A stretch of 64,000 nucleotides of DNA, taken from the NCBI RefSeq assembly GCF_036248255.1, contig NZ_CP109178.1, positions 5,890,001 through 5,954,000 of the forward strand. The letters are read 5' to 3'. Positions 24,404-31,835 of the stretch are shown here, in pieces. Each line of letters begins with the position of its first letter. The stretch's first letter is position 1. Origin of the DNA: Streptomyces sp. NBC_01717 (GTDB lineage: Bacteria; Actinomycetota; Actinomycetes; Streptomycetales; Streptomycetaceae). The position numbers and the translations under genes were made by a program. Below the pieces are notes generated by a model. It did not search any database, was not told where the DNA came from, and saw nothing but the letters and a program-made list of their open reading frames with translations.

Positions 24404-24472
24404 GACGGGACCAGCCCCTCCGTCGAGGGCCGCTGCGCGTGGCCTGAGCCCCGTCGGCACCGGCACAGGCGG

Positions 24473-24508
24473 GTGCGGGGAGGGGTTTCTGCGAGCCGTT
24501 CCCCGCAC
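24473..24508. repeat. 9-bp inverted repeat before the membrane-protein gene
   Basis: GTGCGGGGA (24473-24481) and TCCCCGCAC (24500-24508) are perfect complements with an 18-base loop. It lies about 75 bases upstream of the next gene and could be a terminator for reading from the left or an operator. Confidence 0.45.
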
Positions 24509-24585
24509 TCCCACGGACCAGCCCCGACGCCCCAGCGGATGCGAAAACCCGCCGGACGCGTGAACCTGCCTTTAGGAGGTTCACG

Positions 24586-25161
24586 ATGCGTTCCATACCC
24601 CTCACGTTCTGTGGAGCCGCAGTGGTTGCGGCGACACTGATGCCCGCTTCCGTCGCACTGGCCGACACCGGCTCCAGCCAGGAAAAGGAAACTCAGACCC
24701 GCGCCACCCTCTCGGTGGACCCGGCATCCATCGCCCCGGGGGGTGAGGTGGACCTGCAGGTCGACGGTTGCAAGGGCGGGAAGGCCAAAGGGATCTCCGA
24801 TGCCTTCGACTCCGACGCCGGCTTCTCGGCCGCCGACGACAGCGGGCTCTCCGCCAAGGGAAGGATCCGCTCGGACGCCGCGGCCGGCGACTACGACATC
24901 TGGGTGACGTGTGACGACGACAAGGACACCCGGGTGTCCGGCACCGTCACCGTCGTCGACCGCGAGGGTGCCGCACCCATCGCCCCGATCGCCCCGGTCC
25001 AGGCCGGAGGCGGCGGCACCGCGACGCTCCTTGCCGGCGAGGCGGCCCAGCAGGACGGCCCCGGCATCGCACACACCGTGACCGGGCTGGTCCTGGCCGC
25101 CGTCGCCTCCGTCGCCGTCGCCTTCCGCAGCTCCCGCCGTCGCCACCCGTCCACGGACTGA
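24586..25161 (+). CDS. Secreted, C-terminally membrane-anchored small protein
   Basis: Protein of 191 residues with a signal peptide (LTFCGAAVVAATLMPASVAL, cleavage near ALA-DT). The extracellular domain carries two cysteines (VDGCKGGKAKG and WVTCDDDKDT), suggesting a disulphide-linked Ig-like fold. A C-terminal membrane helix (GLVLAAVASVAVAFRS) and basic tail RRRHPSTD follow. There is no clear LPXTG or LAXTG motif. It has a strong TTTAGGAGG ribosome-binding site and ends 5 bases before the class F sortase gene. That pairing is frequent in actinomycetes, and the protein is probably a partner or substrate of the sortase. Confidence 0.8.
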   Translation: MRSIPLTFCGAAVVAATLMPASVALADTGSSQEKETQTRATLSVDPASIAPGGEVDLQVDGCKGGKAKGISDAFDSDAGFSAADDSGLSAKGRIRSDAAAGDYDIWVTCDDDKDTRVSGTVTVVDREGAAPIAPIAPVQAGGGGTATLLAGEAAQQDGPGIAHTVTGLVLAAVASVAVAFRSSRRRHPSTD

Positions 25162-25166
25162 ACGAG

Positions 25167-25907
25167 ATGTCCGCCTCGGACCGCCCCACAGGCACCGGCC
25201 GGCTGCTGACCGGCGTGGCCTGGGCCGTCGTGTTGCTGGGCCTGTGGCTCTGGGGCCGCGGCATCACCGACGGCTCCGGCGCCAGCTCTGCCCCGACCAC
25301 CGGCGATGTCGCCGCGGTCGGCCGCCCCCTCGGCGTACCGCTGCCCGCCGCGCACGCCCCGATCAAGGGTGCGGCGCCCGAGCGGGTCGAGATCCCCTCG
25401 ATCGGCATCAAGGCCCCCGTCGTTTCCCGCGGCCTGGACGCGGCGGGAGCGATCGACCCGCCGTCCTTCGCGACCCCGCACACGGTCGGCTGGTACGGCA
25501 GCGGCACCCGGCCCGGCGCGGCGGGCGCCGCACTCTTCGTCGGCCATGTCGACACCGAGACCAAACCGGCCGTCTTCTACGGGCTGAGCGCGGCCCGCCC
25601 CGGCGCCAAGATCCGGGTGGTCCGTACGGACGGCACGGTCGCCGAATTCACCATCGACGATGTCCAGGTCTTCACCCGGGACCGCTTCAACGCCCACAAG
25701 GCGTACGGTCCCCGCAAGGACGGCCGGGCGGAGCTGAGGCTGATCACCTGCGGCGGTACGTTCGACCGGGCGTCGCACGAGTACAACGCCAATGTGGTCG
25801 TCTCCGCCTATCTGACCGGCGAGAAGAAGAGCGCGGCCAAGGCGACCGAGGCCGTGGACAAGTCCGCCAAGTCCGCCGGGTCCGCCAAGTCCGCCGACTC
25901 CGCGTAG
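25167..25907 (+). CDS. Class F sortase
   Basis: Transpeptidase of 246 residues with an N-terminal membrane helix (LLTGVAWAVVLLGLWLWGRG). The catalytic domain has RVEIPSIGIKAPVV, the His in FVGHVDTETKPAVF, the Cys in LRLITCGGTFDR and a downstream Asn/Val strand. These are the class F landmarks. The C terminus is a Lys/Ser/Ala repeat (KSAAKATEAVDKSAKSAGSA). It is co-transcribed with the anchored protein before it. Class F sortases are widespread in actinobacteria and their natural substrates are largely unknown. Confidence 0.87.
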   Translation: MSASDRPTGTGRLLTGVAWAVVLLGLWLWGRGITDGSGASSAPTTGDVAAVGRPLGVPLPAAHAPIKGAAPERVEIPSIGIKAPVVSRGLDAAGAIDPPSFATPHTVGWYGSGTRPGAAGAALFVGHVDTETKPAVFYGLSAARPGAKIRVVRTDGTVAEFTIDDVQVFTRDRFNAHKAYGPRKDGRAELRLITCGGTFDRASHEYNANVVVSAYLTGEKKSAAKATEAVDKSAKSAGSAKSADSA

Positions 25908-26227
25908 GTCGTCCCGGGCGGAAGAGGGATACCTGGCCCGGCCGGCCGCCCGTTCTCCCCCGGGGCGCCGGCCGGGCCGGTCCTCGACCGCGGTGCGCGG
26001 GCTGCGGGAGAAGCCCGGCGCCGACACGGGAGGGCAAGGGGGCGTATGGGCCACTCCTGAACACTGTAGGCCGGTGAACGGTCATGGCCCAGTCGTTTTT
26101 TGACGGTACGTCCAGAACCGGTCACTGTCTGTCGTTCATGAACGTCCTCGTATGTACGGGCAAGCCGGACACCCGGGTGTGCCAGGATGGATTCGCCCGG
26201 TCTTGTCCGGCACCCGAGGGGGAGTGG
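25908..26227 (+). promoter_or_regulatory. Intergenic region with two 12-bp palindromes before the GH6 gene
   Basis: This gap of about 320 bases has no gene. It contains CGTTCATGAACG (26133-26144) and ACACCCGGGTGT (26169-26180), both perfect 12-bp palindromes, 84-95 and 48-59 bases before the start of the glucanase gene. Neither matches the CebR operator. They are candidate regulator sites for the GH6 promoter. Confidence 0.4.
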
Positions 26228-27241
26228 ATGTACGGCAATCACACCGGCCGGTTCCGCGCGGGGGCGGTGGCCGCGGCCGGCGCGATGGTGCTGCTCGCGG
26301 GATGTTCCTCGGCCGGCGGCGACGGGGACGAGAGCCCCGCCGCGATCGGCCGGCAGCCCTCGGGCAGCGGCCCGTACTGGGTCAACCCCGACGGGAACGC
26401 GGCCCGGCAGGTCGCCGCCTACACCAAGGACGGCAACGACAGGAACGCCGACCTGATCAGGAAGATCGCCCGGCAGCCGGTCGGCGAGTGGATCGGCCCG
26501 GACAACCCCGAGGCCGAGACCAAGGGCTTCACCGAGGCGGCCGCGAAGGCGGGCCGGGAGGCGCTGCTGGTCCTCTACAACATCCCGCACCGCGACTGCG
26601 ACCAGTTCTCGAAGGGCGGCGCCGCCGACGGCAACGCGTACCGCGACTGGCTGGAGAAGGTCGCCGAGGGCATCGGTGACCGCCGCGCCACGGTGATCCT
26701 GGAGCCGGACGCAGTGCTGCACCTGGTCGACGGCTGCACCCCGCAGGAGTTCCACGAGGAGCGGTACGACCTCCTCGAGGGCGCCGTCCAGCGGCTGAGG
26801 CAACTGCCGCACACCCGTGTCTACATGGACGCGGGCAACGCCGGCTGGCACACGCCCGACGCGCTCTTCCAGCCGATCCGGCGGGCAGGCATCGCCGACG
26901 CGGACGGCTTCGCGGTCAATGTCTCCAACTTCCAGACCACGGCGGCCAGTACGGACTTCGGCAAGCAGCTGTCGGCGAAGGTCGGCGGCAAGCCGTTCGT
27001 GATCGACACCAGCCGCAACGGCAACGGCCCCTACGACGGCGGCGACCCGAAGGAGAGCTGGTGCAACCCTCCGGGCCGCGCACTCGGTGAACCGCCGACG
27101 ACGGACACGGGTGAGGAGCTGGTCGACGCGTATCTGTGGGTCAAGCGGCCGGGAGAGTCGGACGGTTCCTGCAAGGGGGGTCCGAAGGCCGGGGCGTGGT
27201 GGCCGGAGTACGCACTGGGTCTGGCCCGCAACACGAAGTAG
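26228..27241 (+). CDS. GH6 endoglucanase lipoprotein (CslZ-like)
   Basis: Glycoside hydrolase family 6 enzyme of 337 residues that cleaves beta-1,4-glucan. A lipoprotein signal ends in MVLLAGCSS, with the lipid-carrying Cys at residue 26. Catalytic regions are LVLYNIPHRDCDQFS (Asp125 region), VILEPDAVLHLVDGC (acid Asp161) and KPFVIDTSRNGNGPY (Asp260 region). Disulphide cysteines at 124, 170, 279 and 315 fit the family. It lies tail to tail with glxA. In S. coelicolor a glucanase gene, cslZ, is described beside cslA-glxA, and the polymer made by CslA is the probable substrate. Start choice is ATG 26228, immediately after GGGGGAG. Confidence 0.85.
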   Translation: MYGNHTGRFRAGAVAAAGAMVLLAGCSSAGGDGDESPAAIGRQPSGSGPYWVNPDGNAARQVAAYTKDGNDRNADLIRKIARQPVGEWIGPDNPEAETKGFTEAAAKAGREALLVLYNIPHRDCDQFSKGGAADGNAYRDWLEKVAEGIGDRRATVILEPDAVLHLVDGCTPQEFHEERYDLLEGAVQRLRQLPHTRVYMDAGNAGWHTPDALFQPIRRAGIADADGFAVNVSNFQTTAASTDFGKQLSAKVGGKPFVIDTSRNGNGPYDGGDPKESWCNPPGRALGEPPTTDTGEELVDAYLWVKRPGESDGSCKGGPKAGAWWPEYALGLARNTK

Positions 27242-27292
27242 TACCCGGGGGCGTCCGGTGACCGGTTCTCCGTCCTCGAACGCCCCCTTGGT

Positions 27293-29227
27293 CTACGGGA
27301 TCTCCACCCACGTCCCCTCCGACGGTGTCCCCTTCGCGTCCGTCACGAACAGCATGTACCACCCCGACGGCACCAGTGCCCGGTTCTTCGGCACCGTCAC
27401 CGAGATGCCCTCTGCCGTCCTCACCAGCCCCAGCTCCACCGACCGCTGGTCCGTGTCCGTCACATGCGTCACCGCGCTCGGCCGCATCAGCTTCGCCGAC
27501 GTGATCGTCGACCCCTGCGAGGTCGTGAACATCCCCGTACCGCCCCGCCGCATCCTCTTCGGCCCCGCGGTCAGCTCCGGGCGCGAGTCGCGGTACAGGT
27601 AGGGCGGGGTGTAGATCTCGATGCGCTGCTCGAAGACGCCGGGGCGGGAGTTCGCCCTGTCGGCGTAGAGCGAGTCCGAGCCGAAGATCACGACGCGGCC
27701 GTCGGGGAGCAGTACGGACCCCGAGTGGTAGTTGCGGCCCACTGCTGGGTCCGCAACCCGCTTGTACCTGTCCGTCTTCGCGTCGTACAGCCGCGCCTGG
27801 AGGATGTTCGAGCCGCCGCGCCCCCGGTAGTCGTCGGAGCCGCCGGTGACCAGCACCGAGTCGTCCGGTAGCAGTGCCGCGCTCGGGTAGCGGGTGCCCT
27901 CGTCGAGCGACGGGCCGTCCTTGAATTCGGGGTCGGGGTCCTTGAGGTCGACCAGCCGGGACTTCTCGCTGGACCTCTCCGACTCACCGACCCCGCCGCC
28001 GCCGATGACCATGAACTTCTCGTCCTGGGCGGGAGGCAGCCGTACCGTTGCCGATGTCTCCATCTCGTCGGCGTCGCTCAGTCCGGGGATCTTCTTGAAC
28101 CTGTTGGTCGCGAGGTCCCAGATGCCGGGGTCGCGGCCGATGTCGGCGGGTCCGTACCCGGCGTTCGAGCCGGAGTAGAAGAGCTTGCCGTCGTTCAGGA
28201 GGAAGACCGCGGGGTATGTGGGGAACTTCCGGACGATGCCGGTGTACGCCCACTTCCTGGTCTTCGGGTCGTAGATCTCGTCCTTGCCGGGCACGATCTG
28301 CCCGATCTCGTCCAGCCCGGAGAGGGCGAGGACCTTGCCGTCCTGCAGTGTGGTCAGCGTCGGGTACCAGCGTGCCTCGTTCATCGGGTCGACGGTGATG
28401 TACTTCTCCGCCACCGGGTCGAATTCGTACGCCTCCCGGATGCCCTGGAAATCCTTCTTGTCGAGGGCGAGCTTCTGGGCGATCCCGTACACGTTCCGGG
28501 TGTCGGAGCCGGAGAGACCGGAGACCCGGTAGTTGTCCTGGGTGCCGGTCCCGTACTCCGTGCCGGCCTGCTGGGCCTCGACATAGATCCGGCCGAGCCC
28601 GGGTTCGTTGCGCAGGAACGCGCCGGTCCGCTTGTCGAAGACCTTGGTGGCCTTCTCCACCAGTACCGGGTCCTTGGAGACGAACGTCTTCCCGTTCCCC
28701 TTGCCGGTGAACCGGGTGCCCGCGGGCAGAGTGATCGGCTTGTCCGGGTTCTCGTTGTGGACGATCATCAGGCCGCCGGCCTTGGTGACGTCGCCCTCGA
28801 GCTTCTCGTACCGCTTCGTGCCGCCGGCTATCAGCAGCTTGCCGTCGGGCAGCTGGGTGTGACCGGAGCAGAACATGTCCTTGGGCGTGGGAATGTTCTT
28901 GAACGTGCCGGCCCCCGGGTCCCACAGCACGGACCGGAAACTCTTGGCGTCGAAGTTCTTCTGGTTGTTGCCGGAGCCCGCGACGAGCAGCACCTTGCCG
29001 GTGTGCAGCAGGGCGGCATGGATCGTGTTGATCCGGAACTCGGACGGCACGTCCAGGAAGTCCCAGTGTCCGTTGGCGGCCTTGTACTCCGGTTTGTCGA
29101 TCGTGTACGCGTGGTAGCGCTCGCTGCCGAAGCGGTACAGCCACGGCCCGTTCGCTCCCGAGAGCGCCAGAACCACCGCCGTACTGATCGCCATGCGGCG
29201 GGTACGGCGGCTCGGGCGGTACTTCAT
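27293..29227 (-). CDS. glxA: GlxA radical copper oxidase
   Basis: Galactose-oxidase-like enzyme of 644 residues, membrane-tethered and exported by an N-terminal helix (RMAISTAVVLALSGANGPWL). It has Kelch repeats such as TLTTLQDGKVLALSGLD, and a C-terminal DUF1929/Ig-like domain (STITSAKLMRPSAVTHVTDT). Cys120 in DMFCSGHTQLP is at the place expected for the Cys-Tyr radical cofactor. GlxA is known in S. lividans and S. coelicolor to act with CslA to produce a cell-surface glucan needed for hyphal tip integrity and aggregation. Its ATG overlaps the cslA stop (ATGA at 29224-29227), so the pair is coupled. It converges on the GH6 gene. Confidence 0.93.
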   Translation of the reverse strand: MKYRPSRRTRRMAISTAVVLALSGANGPWLYRFGSERYHAYTIDKPEYKAANGHWDFLDVPSEFRINTIHAALLHTGKVLLVAGSGNNQKNFDAKSFRSVLWDPGAGTFKNIPTPKDMFCSGHTQLPDGKLLIAGGTKRYEKLEGDVTKAGGLMIVHNENPDKPITLPAGTRFTGKGNGKTFVSKDPVLVEKATKVFDKRTGAFLRNEPGLGRIYVEAQQAGTEYGTGTQDNYRVSGLSGSDTRNVYGIAQKLALDKKDFQGIREAYEFDPVAEKYITVDPMNEARWYPTLTTLQDGKVLALSGLDEIGQIVPGKDEIYDPKTRKWAYTGIVRKFPTYPAVFLLNDGKLFYSGSNAGYGPADIGRDPGIWDLATNRFKKIPGLSDADEMETSATVRLPPAQDEKFMVIGGGGVGESERSSEKSRLVDLKDPDPEFKDGPSLDEGTRYPSAALLPDDSVLVTGGSDDYRGRGGSNILQARLYDAKTDRYKRVADPAVGRNYHSGSVLLPDGRVVIFGSDSLYADRANSRPGVFEQRIEIYTPPYLYRDSRPELTAGPKRMRRGGTGMFTTSQGSTITSAKLMRPSAVTHVTDTDQRSVELGLVRTAEGISVTVPKNRALVPSGWYMLFVTDAKGTPSEGTWVEIP

Positions 29228-31155
29228 CGTTCACGTCCCCCAAGGGCGATCGGCATGGTCTGGTCGTCGGCGAGCCGGCCGGGCCGCTCGTGCGGGGGGT
29301 GGGCCGGATGCGGGGCTGGTGCGCCGCCCTGTGGCGGTGGTGGCCCGCCGCGCCGCTTCTTCTTCTCCGCGCGGACGGTGTACCGCCAGCCGGCGATCGG
29401 CGCCGCCGTGATCAGCAGGGCCAGCGCGGCCCAGGTGAGCATCGCCGGATGGCTGTGGCCGAGGACGAAGGACGCGGTGAGGGAACCGCCGAAGACCAGG
29501 ATGAAGAAGAGGTGGATGCGGAAGGTGCCGAACAGCGTGTCCGGGCTGGACGAGTCGCCCTTGGGCGTCACCACGAACGAGCTCTTGCGGCGCAGCACGG
29601 CATCCATCAGGGAACGTGCGTAGATCGGGGCGGAGAGTGCGGACATCATCATGCCCGCCAGACCGCCCGAGCCCTCGGGCTCGTGCGGCGAGACGTTGTG
29701 CCGCCGGTTCCAGATGTACAGACCGATCTGGAGCGCCGAGGCGTTGCCGTACAGCATCATCCAGACGACCGGGTCGATCTGCACACCCGAGGCGCCCATG
29801 CCCAGGAACAGCGTGCAACTGAGCGCCGCCAGGATCCAGTTCAGGGCAGACATCGGGTAGAAAATGATCATCATCGTGTAGTTGAAGAGCCTGCCGAAGG
29901 GGAGCGTCCCGATCCCTCTCCAGTACTGCTTGAGGATCGTTTCGTACGTCCCTCGTGACCAGCGCAGCTGCTGGGTGAAGAAGTCCGTCCACGCGGTCGG
30001 GCCCTCGCCGACGGCCAGCACGTCCGGGGTGTACACCGAGCGCCAGTTCCGGCCGGTGCGTGGGTTGCGGGCGCGGTGCATCTCGAAGCCGGTCGCCATG
30101 TCCTCGGTGATCGAGTCGTACAGGCCGCCGATCTGCTGGAGGGCCGATATCCGCACGGCGTTGCTGGTTCCGACGAACATCGGGGCGCCGTAGCGGTTGC
30201 CCGCGCGCTGGATCAGCGCGTGGAAGAGGAACTGCTGGGACTCGGCGGCCTTCGTGACGAATGTGTCGTAGTTGCCGTAGACCTGCGGGCCGATGACGAA
30301 GCCGACGTCCGGGTCGCGGAAGTAGCCGAGCATCCGCTCCAGGTAGTTGGGCAGCGGTACGTGATCGGTGTCGACCGAGGCGAAGAAGTCGTAGGAGCCG
30401 CCGTGCGCGTCGAGCCAGGCGTTGTAGTTGCCGTGCTTGGTCCTCGCGCGGTGCGCGCCCTTGGCCCGGTTCCAGTGCGGGACGCCCTTGCGGGAGAAGT
30501 GGTGCACCCCGAGGCGGGCACAGACCTCCTTCACCGCGGGGTCGTCGCCCTCGTCGAGCAGCCAGACGTGCAGCAGCCCGCGGTGCCGGATGCGGACCGC
30601 CGCCTCGAGGGTCTTCGTCACCATCTCCAGGGGCTCCTTGCCCGGGACGAAGGAGGTGAGGAAGGCGACCCTGCTGCCGGACTCCGGTACGACCGGGACC
30701 GGATCGCGCGCGACCAGCGTCGCGTGCGCGTTCGACAGGACATTCATCGTGCGGAAGAGCTCGATCAGACCGATCGAGACGAGCATGACGATGTCGAGGA
30801 TCAGCAGCGTGTCGTTCTTGACGTTCGGGTCGCGCTGGGTCCAGTGCTCGGGCTGCATCAGCCAGGCGAACAGGCCGAGCGAGACGAGTGGTGCGGCGCC
30901 GAGCAGGAGCGCGGCGCGGATTCTGTGCGGCTCCTGCGAGAGCAGCGAGCGGTACCGCACGGTGTAGGGCTTGTCCGGATCGGGCTGGGTCAGTGGCCCG
31001 GCGAGCCGGCTGTAGTGCTCGTAGTCGTAACGCGGCAGCGCCTTCTTCGGGTGGTGCCGCTGTACCCCGGTCCGGAGTTGCGGGGGTATCCGCAACTGCG
31101 TGGTCCGGGAGGAGTGGTCGTTGTTCTGCCCGGCGCCGGTCGGCGTCGACGTCAT
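29224..31155 (-). CDS. cslA: CslA cellulose-synthase-like glycosyltransferase
   Basis: Processive GT2 membrane glycosyltransferase of 643 residues. Two helices (about 75-135) precede the catalytic domain, which has WLLDEGDDP, the DxD-type SVDTDH, the acceptor motif SITEDMA and QQLRWSRG. Several C-terminal helices follow. CslA assembles a beta-glucan at hyphal tips in Streptomyces, modified by GlxA. The ATG at 31155 follows GGGGGA. It heads the cslA-glxA operon and has a long leader with hairpins. A tRNA-Lys gene and terminator lie upstream. The PilZ domain of typical BcsA is not evident, so direct c-di-GMP binding is doubtful. Confidence 0.93.
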   Translation of the reverse strand: MTSTPTGAGQNNDHSSRTTQLRIPPQLRTGVQRHHPKKALPRYDYEHYSRLAGPLTQPDPDKPYTVRYRSLLSQEPHRIRAALLLGAAPLVSLGLFAWLMQPEHWTQRDPNVKNDTLLILDIVMLVSIGLIELFRTMNVLSNAHATLVARDPVPVVPESGSRVAFLTSFVPGKEPLEMVTKTLEAAVRIRHRGLLHVWLLDEGDDPAVKEVCARLGVHHFSRKGVPHWNRAKGAHRARTKHGNYNAWLDAHGGSYDFFASVDTDHVPLPNYLERMLGYFRDPDVGFVIGPQVYGNYDTFVTKAAESQQFLFHALIQRAGNRYGAPMFVGTSNAVRISALQQIGGLYDSITEDMATGFEMHRARNPRTGRNWRSVYTPDVLAVGEGPTAWTDFFTQQLRWSRGTYETILKQYWRGIGTLPFGRLFNYTMMIIFYPMSALNWILAALSCTLFLGMGASGVQIDPVVWMMLYGNASALQIGLYIWNRRHNVSPHEPEGSGGLAGMMMSALSAPIYARSLMDAVLRRKSSFVVTPKGDSSSPDTLFGTFRIHLFFILVFGGSLTASFVLGHSHPAMLTWAALALLITAAPIAGWRYTVRAEKKKRRGGPPPPQGGAPAPHPAHPPHERPGRLADDQTMPIALGGRER

Positions 31156-31538
31156 GGATCGTCCCCCTGCACGCACTGGTCACTGCGTGATCGGTCGGTC
31201 GTCTCGTCCGCGGCGAATCCCCTCGACCGCCGCGGGCGACATCGCTGGCGGGCCACCTTTCCCCGAGTCGCGGGATGGCGCCCTTCCGGCTGCAGGATGC
31301 CTCTCGGCATCCGTCCATGAGCGGGGCCCCCACCCCGCGGTACCGCAACCGGAATTTCCCCCGTGCTGCCCCAACTGCGCGTGTCATCGGCCCGGTTGAA
31401 GCCGATGACCCCATGACAGGTTGTATGACCCGGGTCGTTATCGCAAGGGTGAAACAGGCGGTTAACCGGCTATATGTGCGATTTGAGTGACTCTTGCGGA
31501 GGGGCGCACGGAGGTGTACGGGCTGCGCGTACACGAAC
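31156..31538 (-). promoter_or_regulatory. cslA promoter/leader region with hairpins
   Basis: A 383-base gene-free region. Visible elements are GGATGCC/GGCATCC (31295-31301 and 31306-31312), GTCATCGGC/GCCGATGAC (31383-31391 and 31401-31409, 9 bp perfect, 9-base loop) and the palindrome CGGTTAACCG (31459-31468). If transcription starts near the AT-rich segment at 31465-31480, the first two hairpins would be in a leader of about 300 bases. I could not match them to a known riboswitch. Confidence 0.5.
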
Positions 31539-31569
31539 AAGGCCCCCTCACGCTCGGTGAGGGGGCCTT
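31539..31569 (-). terminator. Terminator after tRNA-Lys copy 1
   Basis: A perfect 13-bp stem: AAGGCCCCCTCAC (31539-31551) and GTGAGGGGGCCTT (31557-31569). It lies 9 bases beyond the 3' end of the tRNA on the minus strand. Confidence 0.85.
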
Positions 31570-31578
31570 GATTCTGCG

Positions 31579-31652
31579 TGCGCCGCCAGGGACTCGAACC
31601 CCGGACCCGCTGATTAAGAGTCAGCTGCTCTAACCAACTGAGCTAGCGGCGC
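31579..31652 (-). tRNA. tRNA-Lys(CTT), copy 1
   Basis: A 74-base tRNA with acceptor GCGCCGC/GCGGCGC and discriminator A, D arm GCTC/GAGC, anticodon stem GCTGA/TCAGC around loop CTCTTAA (anticodon CTT), and T loop TTCGAGT. CCA is not encoded. The sequence is identical to copies at 39670 and 51072. A -10-like TAGAGT lies about 20 bases upstream on the minus strand. Confidence 0.97.
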
Positions 31653-31835
31653 CTGCTGACCTGGAGAACTCTACCCGACCTCCAGGGGTGCTTCTGACCA
31701 TTTCCTGTCGATCACGGCCTGTCGGATGGTCGTTTTTTAACTTCTATCCGTCAAAATGCAATATGTCAGGTGAGTTGCAACGCTGACGCCTGTGCAGGTG
31801 CGCCCAAAGATCTTGAGAGTGCGGAGGGGATTCGC

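Noticed and set aside
26133..26180. CebR operator before the GH6 glucanase gene
   Set aside because: The CebR consensus TGGGAGCGCTCCCA is absent; only unrelated palindromes are present.
31653..31835. c-di-AMP (ydaO-type) riboswitch upstream of the NlpC/P60-like gene
   Set aside because: Such riboswitches precede many wall-hydrolase genes in Streptomyces, but the conserved ydaO core segments are not present here and the leader is short.
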